Below, piece after piece: positions 56,634 to 64,000 of a DNA stretch of 64,000 nt. The notes beneath the pieces are model-generated. The model made no database searches and was not told where the DNA came from. It worked only from the letters and a program-made list of their open reading frames with translations. The position numbers were made by a program, and so were the translations under genes. Location of the stretch: positions 248,001-312,000 of the forward strand of contig NZ_BSNG01000004.1 of the NCBI RefSeq assembly GCF_030159855.1. Direction: 5' to 3'. The DNA is from Devosia yakushimensis. GTDB lineage: Bacteria > Pseudomonadota > Alphaproteobacteria > Rhizobiales > Devosiaceae. Each line of letters starts with the position of its first letter. Position 1 is the stretch's first letter.

Positions 56634-57209
56634 ATGGCTCCACTCGTTCTGATCTTCGGAACCTCGCATGTGGGTAAGTCCACCCTGGCCGCCCGCCTGG
56701 GCGAACAGCTTGCCTGGCCGGTCTATTCAACCGACAAGATGGGGCGCCATCCCGGCCGCCCCTGGCCGGAGGTGCGCGAGCCGGTCGCCGAGCATTACCG
56801 GCGCCTGTCCGACGAGACCATCTATTGGTTCCTCCTGACCCATCAGGAAAACATCTGGCCCCATATCAGCCGGCAGATTGCCGAGGCCGGCGCCCAGGAC
56901 GTCGGCAGCGTCTTTGAGGGATCGGCCCTTCGTCCCGAATTCCTCGTGACACTGGAAAGCCCTAATACCCACCCCATCGGCCTTTACGCCGAGGATGGAT
57001 TTCTCCGCGACCGGATCTTGCAGCAAAGCGGCTATGCCGGGCGCGATGCCGTCCAAAGGCAATTGATCGACAAATTCATCACCCGCTCCCTGCGGCAGAA
57101 CGCCGATTTCCGTGAGACCGCCACCAGGCTCGGCCTGCCCTTGGTCGATGCGGCGGACAATGTCGCATTGGCGGAATTCACCGACAGAATGCTTGTTGCG
57201 CTGGGGTGA
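56634..57209 (+). CDS. P-loop NTPase / 2-phosphoglycerate kinase-like protein
   Basis: A 191-residue protein with an N-terminal P-loop GTSHVGKSTLAARLGEQL. The rest, with STDKMGRHPGRPWPEV, YWFLLTHQENIWPH and a helical C-terminus, resembles small nucleotide kinases or the 2-phosphoglycerate-kinase-like group. The substrate is unknown. It starts 5 bp after the gyrB stop and is probably co-transcribed, which is unusual because gyrB is generally the last gene of the cluster. Confidence 0.7.
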   Translation: MAPLVLIFGTSHVGKSTLAARLGEQLAWPVYSTDKMGRHPGRPWPEVREPVAEHYRRLSDETIYWFLLTHQENIWPHISRQIAEAGAQDVGSVFEGSALRPEFLVTLESPNTHPIGLYAEDGFLRDRILQQSGYAGRDAVQRQLIDKFITRSLRQNADFRETATRLGLPLVDAADNVALAEFTDRMLVALG

Positions 57210-57484
57210 CGGGCAACGTGCCCACCACAACGTGATCGCCCCCCTTGTGGCGCGTCCGCAACAGCGCGCCACATCCCGCAAAACCCCACATAAACCGGCC
57301 ACAATTTCCCCTGAGAACCGCAAGCTGTGGCCGCGCCAGGACGCGCCCTCGGGCCATCGGCCGGGGATGACGCACCGGTGGACGGCTTGGTCGGCCTTTA
57401 CGCTTTGCTAACCTCTTTGTTTGCCATGATGGCAGATGAGAGTAGAAGGCAAGGCCCAGGCACTTTCTATTTCGGGTTCGATTG

Positions 57485-60025
57485 ATGGATTTTCGCATTT
57501 CCGCCGATGATCGCGTTGGCGCCCAGCCCAAGGGCCGGCCGGCCGCGGCCAGCCGTGCCAAGGGCGGCTCCCGCGTCGAACCCTCCATGGGCAAGGCGGT
57601 CGGCGTCTTTGTCGATGACGAACGCTCCGGCGGCGCGTCCCCCAATCCCAAGGGCAAGCCCCCTAAGCCGCCGCGCCGCGGCAAGGCCACGACCGCCCGC
57701 GAAAAGAAGCCAAAAAAACGCCGCTCGCGTACCGGCGGCTTTCTCATGGGCATTTTCTACTGGGGCTTTGTCTTTGCCCTCTGGGCCGGCATCGCCGTTA
57801 TCGGCGTCGTGGTCTATTACGGGGCCCAATTGCCCTCGTCCAATACCTGGGCCATTCCCGATCGCCCGCCCAATATCCGCATTCTCGCCGCTGACGGGAG
57901 CCTGATTTCCAATCGCGGCCAGACCGGGGGCGAAGCGATCACCTATCGCGAATTGCCCTATTATGTGCCCGCGGCGATCATCGCCAGCGAAGACCGCCGT
58001 TTCATGAGCCATTTCGGCGTCGACCCTATTGGCCTGCTCGCCGTGGCGGCCGAAAGCGTGCGGGCGCGCGGGGTCACCCGTGGCGCCTCCACCATCACCC
58101 AGCAGGTGGCGAAAAACCTCTTCCTCACCCCCGACCAGACCCTGGGCCGCAAGGTGCAGGAAGCCATTCTGGCGGTGTGGCTCGAACAGAACTACACCAA
58201 GGAAGAAATCCTCGAACTCTATATGAACCGCGTCTATTTCGGCGCCGGCGCCACCGGCATCGAGGCGGCCGCGCAGACCTATTTCGGCGTTTCCGCGCGC
58301 AATCTCTCGCTCGGCCAGGCCGCCATGCTGGCCGGCATTCTGCCCGCGCCCTCGGCCTATAATCCGAAATCCAATCCGGAACGTGCCAAGGAACGCCAGC
58401 GCCTGACGCTCAATTCCATGGCTGAGGAAGGCTATATCACCCGCGAGGAAGCCTCCGCCGCCCAGATCGACCCCAATCAATCCGTGCGCACCCGTGTCGC
58501 GGGTTCCGAATCCTATGTCGCCGACTGGGTCGAAAGCCTGATGACCGCCTATATCGGCGAGATCGACAGCGACGTCGTGGTGCAGACCACCATCGACTGG
58601 AAAATGCAGAAGGACGCCGAGTTCATCGTCAAGGAATTGGTGGCCTCCGAAGGTCCCAAGCGCGGCTTCAACCAGGGCGCCCTCGTCGCCATGGATGTCG
58701 ATGGCACGGTGCGCGCCATGGTGGGCGGCGTCGATTACCAGGCCAGCCAATATAACCGCGCGGTCACGGCCAAGCGTCAGCCGGGCTCGACCTTCAAGCC
58801 CTTCGTTTATCTGGCCGCCATGGAAAAGGGCTATACGCCCGAGACCCTGGCCGAAGACGCCCAGTTCGAATATCAGGGCTGGAGTCCGCGCAATGCCTCG
58901 GGCAAATATGCCGGCACGGTGACCCTGCGCCAGGGCCTGGCCTATTCGCTCAATACCATTGCCGCGCGGCTGGCCATCGACGTCACGCCCCAGGCCGTGG
59001 TCGATGTGGCCACCCGCATGGGCATTTCCAGCCAGTTGACGCCGGTGCCCTCCATTGCGCTGGGCACCCAGGAAGTGAACCTGCTCGAACTGACCGGCGC
59101 CTACGCCCCCTTCGCCAATGGCGGCATGGGTGTCATCCCCAATGTCATCACCAAGATCGAGACGAAGGACGGCAAGCCGCTTTACGAGGCGTCCGATGCC
59201 GGCCCCGGCCGCGTCATCGCCCCCAATGTGCTCGACGAGATGAACGACATGCTGGAAACCGCCGTCGAGGTGGGCACCGGCAAGGGCGCCAATCTCAATG
59301 GCTGGCAGTTCGGCGGCAAGACCGGCACCTCCCAGAATGCCCGCGACGCGCTCTTTGTCGGCTATACCGCCGCCATGGTGACCGGCGTCTGGCTGGGTAA
59401 TGACAATGACACCCGCACCACGCTTTCGGGCGGCAATGTGCCGGCGGTCATCTGGTCCGAATTCATGACCAAGGCCCATGCCGGCAAGCAGATCGCCCAG
59501 ATTCCGCACGGCTCTTACGAAGGCCAGAGCGTGGCCCAGCCGGTTATCGATCCGGCCACCGGCCAGCAGGTCATCGACCCGGCGACGGGCCAGCCCATGG
59601 TCCAGCATGTCGATGCCCAGACCGGCCAGCCGGTCGCCGCGCCCTCCAACCAGCCGATCCAGACCGGCCAGATGGTCGACCCCATGACCGGCCTGCCCGT
59701 GGGCCAGCAGGTCACCTATGACGCCAATGGCCAGGCCATCGATCCGGCCACCGGCATGCCCATCCAGCAGGGCGGGGGTTTCCAGCAAGGTCCTGCGGCC
59801 GATGTCGGCAGCACCGCGCCCATCGATCCCGATACGGGCCTGCCCATGGTTCTGATTGTCGATCCCTCTACCGGCCAGCAGGTCTGGGTGCCCTCGGCAC
59901 CCGCCAGCCAGCAACAGCCGCAGGGCCAGTTCGCCCCGCCCCAGCCGGTCGGCGATCAGGTGATCTACCAGGAGCCCGAACAGCCGCAGCAACGCACGCT
60001 GATGGACCTGATCTTCGGCAACTAG
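57485..60025 (+). CDS. Penicillin-binding protein 1A (bifunctional)
   Basis: An 846-residue class A PBP. A basic, proline-rich cytoplasmic head (residues 1-85) leads to one membrane segment (about 86-110). The glycosyltransferase domain has EDRRFMSHFGVDPIGL and RGASTITQQVAKNLF; the transpeptidase has STFK (SxxK), SLN (YSLNTIAARL) and KTG (GGKTGTSQN). It polymerises and cross-links peptidoglycan. The C-terminal 150 residues are an unusual run of DPxTGxP-type repeats. The ATG at 57485 is preferred to a TTG three bases upstream. Confidence 0.94.
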   Translation: MDFRISADDRVGAQPKGRPAAASRAKGGSRVEPSMGKAVGVFVDDERSGGASPNPKGKPPKPPRRGKATTAREKKPKKRRSRTGGFLMGIFYWGFVFALWAGIAVIGVVVYYGAQLPSSNTWAIPDRPPNIRILAADGSLISNRGQTGGEAITYRELPYYVPAAIIASEDRRFMSHFGVDPIGLLAVAAESVRARGVTRGASTITQQVAKNLFLTPDQTLGRKVQEAILAVWLEQNYTKEEILELYMNRVYFGAGATGIEAAAQTYFGVSARNLSLGQAAMLAGILPAPSAYNPKSNPERAKERQRLTLNSMAEEGYITREEASAAQIDPNQSVRTRVAGSESYVADWVESLMTAYIGEIDSDVVVQTTIDWKMQKDAEFIVKELVASEGPKRGFNQGALVAMDVDGTVRAMVGGVDYQASQYNRAVTAKRQPGSTFKPFVYLAAMEKGYTPETLAEDAQFEYQGWSPRNASGKYAGTVTLRQGLAYSLNTIAARLAIDVTPQAVVDVATRMGISSQLTPVPSIALGTQEVNLLELTGAYAPFANGGMGVIPNVITKIETKDGKPLYEASDAGPGRVIAPNVLDEMNDMLETAVEVGTGKGANLNGWQFGGKTGTSQNARDALFVGYTAAMVTGVWLGNDNDTRTTLSGGNVPAVIWSEFMTKAHAGKQIAQIPHGSYEGQSVAQPVIDPATGQQVIDPATGQPMVQHVDAQTGQPVAAPSNQPIQTGQMVDPMTGLPVGQQVTYDANGQAIDPATGMPIQQGGGFQQGPAADVGSTAPIDPDTGLPMVLIVDPSTGQQVWVPSAPASQQQPQGQFAPPQPVGDQVIYQEPEQPQQRTLMDLIFGN

Positions 60026-60073
60026 GGTGCTGCGCCGAGCCCGCGACTAACCTTGCGCGCCCTCCACCACCGG

Positions 60074-60137
60074 GTCATTCCCGCGAAAGCGGGAATCCAT
60101 TCTTGCTGCTCCTGAGGCGCGAGAAGAATGATGTCGT
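60074..60137. repeat. Partial family B repeat (B7)
   Basis: The left end is a good GTCATTCCCGCGAAAGCGGGA, but the right end has decayed (AGAATGATGTCG). Together with A7 and B8 it fills the 400-bp gap between PBP1A and the SnoaL-like gene. Confidence 0.7.
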
Positions 60138-60178
60138 GGTTGAGGGGAAACGTCATCCTATCCCATCCACAACCGCCT

Positions 60179-60252
60179 TCCTCGGGCTCGACCCGAGGAC
60201 CATTCGCCGCTTGTGCCGCGTTGAGAGCGGCCCTCGGGTCGAGCCCGAGGGA
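60179..60252. repeat. Family A fold-back repeat, copy A7 (miniature form)
   Basis: Arms with cores CCTCGGGCTCGACCCGAGG and CCTCGGGTCGAGCCCGAGG surround a spacer with CGCCGCTTGTGCCGCG. It is sandwiched between family B copies B7 and B8. Confidence 0.85.
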
Positions 60253-60305
60253 AGCGATTGTGGGGTGGGGAGAACTGCGATCCCTTGGGACACATCACCC
60301 ACCGG

Positions 60306-60383
60306 GTCATTCCCGCGAAAGCGGGAACCTCCGTTTGCTTTTTCTGCATCCAAAACAGAGGTTCCCGCTTTCGCGGAAATGAC
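60306..60383. repeat. Family B fold-back repeat (B8)
   Basis: The left end is GTCATTCCCGCGAAAGCGGGA and the right end TCCCGCTTTCGCGGAAATGAC; the interior (CTCCGTTTGCTTTTT, and AAAACAGAGG on the right) is similar to B6, so the two are close relatives. Confidence 0.85.
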
Positions 60384-60425
60384 ACCGTGGTTGTTAGAAC
60401 ACGTGGCATTACATTCAGGGTGCGT

Positions 60426-60815
60426 CTAGGTGAGCTGGGCCGCAATGGCGGCCTTGTCGATCACCGACCACACGGCTGCGATCCGCTCGCCGGTAAACTG
60501 GTAAAAGACATTCTCGCTGAACGAGACGCGCCTGCCATTGACCGCAAGATCGAAAAGCATGCCCTTGGGCGTGCAGTTGAATTGCAGCCGGCTCGCGATC
60601 CGCGGCGGCTCGGACACCAGCAGCTCGATATGGAAATGAAGATCGGGAATCGCCCGAAAATCCTCCTCCAGCATGCTGCGATATCCCGATAGCCCGATCC
60701 GCTCGCCATTGTAGTGAACGTCCTCGGCAACGAACTGCCCCAGTCGCGGCCAATCCTGACTGTTGAGACAGGCAATATAGCCCCGGTAGATATCGGCGAG
60801 GACGGTATTGGTCAT
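60426..60815 (-). CDS. SnoaL-like / NTF2-fold polyketide-cyclase-type protein
   Basis: A 129-residue alpha+beta barrel protein: YRGYIACLNSQDWPRLGQFVAEDVHYNG at the N-terminus (in part: LNSQDWPRLGQFVAEDV), GLSGYRSMLEEDFRAIPDL and the cavity strands VSFSENVFYQFTGERIAAVW. SnoaL-like proteins are small-molecule isomerases, cyclases or lipid binders. Without a partner gene no reaction can be named. It is on the minus strand, with repeats between it and PBP1A. Confidence 0.78.
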   Translation of the reverse strand: MTNTVLADIYRGYIACLNSQDWPRLGQFVAEDVHYNGERIGLSGYRSMLEEDFRAIPDLHFHIELLVSEPPRIASRLQFNCTPKGMLFDLAVNGRRVSFSENVFYQFTGERIAAVWSVIDKAAIAAQLT

Positions 60816-60874
60816 GAAGGCACCATGCTAATTCGGTCGCCGGGCCATGCTGAACCCGCCCGGCTCGCGGCTCA

Positions 60875-60908
60875 ACAAAAAACGGGACCGCCTTATGCGA
60901 TCCCGTTT
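60875..60908 (-). terminator. Intrinsic terminator of the L,D-transpeptidase gene
   Basis: On the minus strand the stem AACGGGATCGC / GCGGTCCCGTT (one G-T pair) with an ATAAG loop is followed by TTTTT. It begins 5 bp after the stop. Confidence 0.88.
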
Positions 60909-60911
60909 GTC

Positions 60912-61607
60912 CTATTGCAGCACCACGATCGGCGAGCCCGACGGCACCCGCTCATAGAGATCCACAATATCCTGGAACAATAGCCGCACGCAGCCGCTCG
61001 ATACCGCCTGGCCGATGGACAGCACATCCATATTGCCATGGATGCGATAGAGCGTGTCCTTGTTGCCCTGGTGGATATAGAGCGCGCGTGGGCCCAGCGC
61101 ATTCTCCAGCCCGGGCGGCTGGCCGTGGCGGTAGATTTCCAGTTCCGGCTGGCGCACGATCATTTCGGCAGGCGGGGTCCAGACCGGCCATTTGCGCTTA
61201 TAGGCCATGTGGGCACGGCCCTCCCAGGCAAAGCCGGCCCGGCCAATGCCCACGCCATAGCGCATGGCGCGGCCATCCTTCATCGTCCAATAGAGGAAGC
61301 GATTGGCCGTATCGACGATGATCGTGCCCGGCGCTTCGCCGGTTTCATTGGCCACTTCCTGCCGCCGGTAGATGGGATTGAGCAGCTCGATCCGCGCCGC
61401 CGGAATGGGGAATTCTTCGTCGGGCAGGGGGCCATACATGGCCAGCACTTCGGGGGTGACCTCATAGACCGGCGGGCCGGCCGGAACGGTTGGGCGGGGC
61501 GTCGGTGTCGTCGTGGTGCAGCCCGCCAGGGCCAGCGCGGCAAGGCTCGCGCCACCCGCCAGCAGGCTCCGCCGCGTCAGCGACGGGGTGAGAACAAGAT
61601 CAGTCAT
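60912..61607 (-). CDS. L,D-transpeptidase (YkuD family)
   Basis: A 231-residue cell-wall enzyme. A twin-arginine-like signal (TRRSLLAGGASLAALALAGC) ends in a lipobox, so it may be a lipoprotein. The YkuD catalytic motif is visible as the histidine in YRIHGNMDVLSIGQ followed by SSGCVRLLFQD with the nucleophilic cysteine. It forms 3-3 cross-links or attaches proteins to peptidoglycan. The family motif and length (about 230 residues) match rhizobial lipoprotein L,D-transpeptidases. Confidence 0.93.
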   Translation of the reverse strand: MTDLVLTPSLTRRSLLAGGASLAALALAGCTTTTPTPRPTVPAGPPVYEVTPEVLAMYGPLPDEEFPIPAARIELLNPIYRRQEVANETGEAPGTIIVDTANRFLYWTMKDGRAMRYGVGIGRAGFAWEGRAHMAYKRKWPVWTPPAEMIVRQPELEIYRHGQPPGLENALGPRALYIHQGNKDTLYRIHGNMDVLSIGQAVSSGCVRLLFQDIVDLYERVPSGSPIVVLQ

Positions 61608-61658
61608 GGGAAAATATCTTTCGCGCGGTCAGCATGCTGGCCGCTGGGAGAAGGGTCA

Positions 61659-61678
61659 GCTTTTCGCGAGCGAAAAGC
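61659..61678. repeat. Perfect 9-bp inverted repeat
   Basis: GCTTTTCGC (61659-61667) and GCGAAAAGC (61670-61678) with a two-base centre, 50 bp upstream of the L,D-transpeptidase start. No T-run follows on either strand, so it is more likely a site or a stem in the leader than a terminator. Confidence 0.5.
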
Positions 61679-61720
61679 GGGGGTGAAGGGCGCGCCGGGC
61701 GCCAGCCGTGGGACTAGTCC

Positions 61721-62074
61721 CTAGCCCGCTATGGGCGGCTTGAACCGTTCCAGGATCAGCCGGGAGACGCCGAACCGACCGGTCATGGCGGTGTGGTCTT
61801 CCTTCACCGCATCGAACCGGATATCGCAGGGCTCGGCAACAATGCCCGGATGCCCGTTGCAGGGCAGGACAATGCCGGTTTTCTTCTTGCCGCAGGCCTT
61901 GAAGGAAACCACCGGATCGCTGTCAGTGCTGGGGGCAAGGCAGAAATCCTCGCCGCCATCGGCAGTGATCGTGGCCGGCACAGTGCTGGAATAGGCCATG
62001 GCATAGCTATTCGCCCCGCCCCAGACCGAGGCGAGCACAAAAAGCGCGGCAATGAGCGGCATCAGGCGCTGCAT
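61721..62074 (-). CDS. Small secreted protein of unknown function
   Basis: A 117-residue exported protein with a signal peptide (residues about 1-26, LIAALFVLASVWGGANSYA) and a mature part with four cysteines (FCLAPS, KACGKKK, LPCNGH, EPCDIRF), probably two disulfides. No family is recognised. The ATG at 62074 (MQRLMPLIAALF) is preferred over longer frames. It lies upstream of the L,D-transpeptidase on the same strand. Confidence 0.7.
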   Translation of the reverse strand: MQRLMPLIAALFVLASVWGGANSYAMAYSSTVPATITADGGEDFCLAPSTDSDPVVSFKACGKKKTGIVLPCNGHPGIVAEPCDIRFDAVKEDHTAMTGRFGVSRLILERFKPPIAG

Positions 62075-62182
62075 GGGATTTCTATAGGGGGAGCGGTGCG
62101 GGTGATCCACCCCGCCACGCCGAAGGTCACGCAGGTGTGACCTTTTTGGCGCGGAGTGGGCCAGGAAACATCGTGCTCTTGG

Positions 62183-62293
62183 CCTCCCTCCCCCTTGAGG
62201 GGAGGGTCGGGGAGGGGGGCGTTGTGGCTCCTGCGCAAGAGCCGCCTGACCCCCACCCTCAATGCCTCCCCTCAAGGGGGAGGGAGGCGCAGG
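62183..62293. repeat. Family C fold-back element
   Basis: Outer arms CCTCCCCCTTGAGGGGAGG and CCTCCCCTCAAGGGGGAGG surround an inner inverted repeat (GTGGCTCCTGCGCAAGAGCCGC and flanking GGGGAGGGGGGC). It resembles the dnaN-recF copy, with a different inner part. Confidence 0.8.
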
Positions 62294-62329
62294 AACCGAT
62301 GTCTTTTGCAGCCAGCCAACCAGTAGACC

Positions 62330-63088
62330 TCATGGTGAGCCGTGCCTACCCCCATAAGCCATCAACTGCCGCCCATGCGCCTTGAGCCAGGCCCGGCCCC
62401 GCTCCATGTCCGGCAGGGTGCGCTTGACCGTGGCCCAGAAGGCCGCCGAATGGTTCATCTCCACCAGATGGGCCACTTCATGGGCCGCCACGTAATCGAG
62501 CACGAAGGGCGGCGCCAGGATCAGCCGCCAATTGTAATTGATATTGCCTGATGATGAGCACGAGCCCCAGCGGCTCTTCTGCTCGCGCAGCTTGACCGCC
62601 TTGACCACCACGCCCAGCCGCCCGGCATGCACCGCGCTTTGCCGGATCAGATCGGCCTCGGCCTCGCTTTTGAGCCAATCGGTCAGCCGCCGCGCCTGAT
62701 GGGCCGCTTCCCCCGGCACCAGCAGTGCCGGCGCGCCATCCACCTCCGCCAGCTCCACCCGCCCGCGCAACTTGCCGGTGGCAATGATCCGGTGTTCCAC
62801 CCCACGCAACGTCACCATTCCGCCATCGGCAAAGGGCGCCGCCTCGGGCGCGCGTTTCAGCCGCGCCGCCAGCCAATTGTGCTGCCGGTGCAAAAAGGCC
62901 TCGGCCTCGGCCCATTTGCCATGCGGCGGCAGGGTCAGCACCGGCCCCCCGCTATGGGGAATGGACAGCCGATAGCTGCGCGCCCGCGCATGCACGCGCA
63001 CGGTGACGGTCACATCCCGCCCGTCGATCCCGATCAGCGTCGAGGCCGGAATTTTCGGCTTTGCCTTGAAAAAGAGGTTCATGGACAT
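62330..63088 (-). CDS. SprT/YgjP-like zinc metallopeptidase (M48-type, DUF45)
   Basis: A 252-residue protein of the YgjP/DUF45 family. The zinc site is visible as HEVAHLVEMNHSAAFW, HExxH with the distal His in the NH part. Before it come LREQKSRWGSCSSSGNINYN and WRLILAPPFVLDYVAAHEV (in part), the family's signature WGSC...N. Such proteins are likely small DNA- or translation-associated metallopeptidases; the substrate is unknown. The start is uncertain between 63082 and 63109; none has a good Shine-Dalgarno. Confidence 0.88.
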   Translation of the reverse strand: MSMNLFFKAKPKIPASTLIGIDGRDVTVTVRVHARARSYRLSIPHSGGPVLTLPPHGKWAEAEAFLHRQHNWLAARLKRAPEAAPFADGGMVTLRGVEHRIIATGKLRGRVELAEVDGAPALLVPGEAAHQARRLTDWLKSEAEADLIRQSAVHAGRLGVVVKAVKLREQKSRWGSCSSSGNINYNWRLILAPPFVLDYVAAHEVAHLVEMNHSAAFWATVKRTLPDMERGRAWLKAHGRQLMAYGGRHGSP

Positions 63089-63137
63089 CCGGGGAATCAG
63101 CTTTCCCATATTAGCGTGAAATTGCCTTACCCACCGG

Positions 63138-63236
63138 GTCATTCCGGCGCAGGCCGGAATCCATGCTGTGCTCTCTCCCCACACTGGGTGATGTTGATAG
63201 CCTTCAGCATGGATCCCGGCCTCTCCGCCGGGATGA
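63138..63236. repeat. Family B fold-back repeat (B9), variant ends
   Basis: The left end GTCATTCCGGCGCAGGCCGGA and the right end TCCCGGCCTCTCCGCCGGGATGAC in part; its inner sequence (CATGCTGTGC, and CAGCATGGATCC on the right) is complementary. It resembles B3 at 28.8 kb. Confidence 0.75.
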
Positions 63237-63257
63237 CATCGCGAGGAGGAGAGCAAC

Positions 63258-63281
63258 AAAAAAGCGCCCCTTGCGGGGCGC
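63258..63281 (-). terminator. Intrinsic terminator of the DUF2852 gene
   Basis: On the minus strand GCGCCCC / GGGGCGC with a GCAA loop is followed by TTTTTTG, about 54 bp past the stop. Confidence 0.88.
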
Positions 63282-63334
63282 CAGTAGCCATCGTTGGGAA
63301 CGACTGGCCTCAGGAGGGAGCTCTGGGCTGGGGA

Positions 63335-63796
63335 TCAGCCGTTGTTGTTATTGCCCCAGCCGTTATTCTCGTCATTCTTGTCGCCGTAACCCTGGCGGGA
63401 ACCGCGACGCTCATTCATGAAACGGTCGAATTCTTCGCGGTCCTTGGCCTTGTTGAGGTTGGCCATATATTCGTGGAAGGCTTCGATCTCGGCGTCGAGC
63501 CGGGCGCGCTCTTCTTCAAGACGGCGGAGCTGCTCGGCGCGGTAGTCGTCGAACGCCGCATTGCCGCTCGAGGTCGAGGCATAGCGGTGGCCGCGGAACT
63601 GGCTCTTGTTGGACGAGCACCAGCTGCGCCCCTTGTTCCAATAGGCCTGCGCCTTTTCCGGCGAGCCGCCGAACTTTTCGCCCCAGATGATATAGGCGAG
63701 CATGGCCAGGCCTACCGGCCAGAAAAAGACGAACCCCAAGACCATCAAGGCGATGGTCAGCGGGGATAGTTGAGGTTTGATGATTGCTGTGTTCAT
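63335..63796 (-). CDS. DUF2852 domain membrane protein
   Basis: A 153-residue protein with one N-terminal membrane segment (LTIALMVLGFVFFWPVGLAM, then LAYIIWGEKFGG), a charged alpha-helical region (EQLRRLEEERARLDAEIEAF) that probably forms a coiled coil, and a tail with REEFDRFMNERR followed by an Asn/Gly-rich end. This is the DUF2852 pattern, common in Hyphomicrobiales and of unknown function. The ATG at 63796 (MNTAIIKPQLSPL) is preferred. Confidence 0.9.
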   Translation of the reverse strand: MNTAIIKPQLSPLTIALMVLGFVFFWPVGLAMLAYIIWGEKFGGSPEKAQAYWNKGRSWCSSNKSQFRGHRYASTSSGNAAFDDYRAEQLRRLEEERARLDAEIEAFHEYMANLNKAKDREEFDRFMNERRGSRQGYGDKNDENNGWGNNNNG

Positions 63797-63941
63797 TTCG
63801 GTTGCATTCTCCCAGTCACGATGTGCTTTACGTGGCCCCAACTGGGGTAGGATCAAGCATGTGCCCGCAGATTTTTGGCCTTGAAATGCAAATTGTGATC
63901 ACCATGCCGCCCCGGTTTTTCCTGTCCGAAAGGGCAAAAAA

Positions 63942-64000
63942 ATGAGTTTGACCCAGGCCGATGGCCTGCCTTTGCCCTCCAGCTGGCGCCCCTTGCGCCA
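63942..64000 (+). CDS. Start of an unidentified gene, truncated by the window end
   Basis: An ATG preceded by AAAGGG opens a frame that reads MSLTQADGLPLPSSWRPLR and runs off the end. Nineteen residues are too few to name a family. The position after a DUF2852 gene and the good ribosome site support a real start. Confidence 0.5.
   Translation, partial: MSLTQADGLPLPSSWRPLR

Noticed and set aside
54628..56730. A 700-codon open frame on the minus strand antisense to gyrB
   Set aside because: High GC content leaves long open frames opposite real genes. It lies entirely over gyrB, whose motifs are unmistakable.
57467..59992. An 841-codon minus-strand frame opposite PBP1A
   Set aside because: Its composition (Gly, His and Asp rich) is the mirror of the PBP1A codons; no family motif is seen.
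16505..60252. Family A/B/C repeats as a CRISPR array
   Set aside because: They are dispersed single intergenic elements with palindromic arms, not regularly spaced direct repeats with unique spacers, and no cas gene is present.

Overview
The window looks like the chromosome of a GC-rich alphaproteobacterium of the order Hyphomicrobiales (Rhizobiales). The best guess is a Devosia-like lineage, inferred from gene content and order, not from a database search. Supporting signs are the dnaA-dnaN-recF-gyrB block next to rpsT and mutM, the irr/fabA/fabB arrangement, the ubiE-ubiB...dut neighbourhood, an FzlA-type GST beside queG, GlnK-AmtB, and DUF2852 and DUF2259 proteins.

Layout. 1-6.4 kb: the 3' end of a UvrA-like ABC protein, a flavin monooxygenase, and two regulator/oxidoreductase pairs (AraC with SDR, AraC with aldo/keto reductase). 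6.6-10.6 kb: a metal-efflux unit in which a MerR regulator is divergent from a P-type ATPase-dsbB-dsbA operon. 10.7-16.4 kb: tRNA-Gly, a CnoX-like thioredoxin operon, a UbiH-family hydroxylase, and glnK-amtB behind a candidate sigma-54 promoter. 16.8-22.1 kb: ftsK, an SRPBCC-ArsR pair behind a large palindrome, ridA-like, lolA. 22.2-27.1 kb: uppP, then fzlA-queG-SDR-GNAT-DUF6886. 27.3-33.6 kb: alpha/beta hydrolase, infC, LysR/reductase pair, ribokinase and small enzymes. 33.8-35.9 kb: two toxin-antitoxin modules (BrnT/BrnA and MazF/MazE type) around a methyltransferase. 35.9-41.6 kb: irr, fabA, fabB, a GIY-YIG unit bounded by inverted repeats, a MoeB/ThiF-like protein, two DUF2259 paralogues, dut. 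41.9-48.6 kb: MarR/monooxygenase, lipoprotein, ubiB, ubiE, mutM, rpsT. 49.5-57.2 kb: dnaA, dnaN, recF, gyrB and a P-loop protein. 57.5-64 kb: PBP1A, L,D-transpeptidase, a SprT-like metallopeptidase, DUF2852.

Most genes are housekeeping and compactly packed; stop/start overlaps of 1 or 4 bases mark several operons. The intergenic spaces hold three families of fold-back repeats (A: CCTCGGG/CCGCGG arms; B: GTCATTCCCGC ends; C: CCTCCCC..TTGAGGGG). The most interesting signal is in family A. One copy encloses a complete 95-residue GIY-YIG nuclease gene between perfect 29-bp inverted repeats. Six other copies have the same ends but a spacer of about 30 bp and no gene, as if they were miniature derivatives. 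Start codons were chosen from visible Shine-Dalgarno sequences and family N-termini. No homology search or structure prediction was run.
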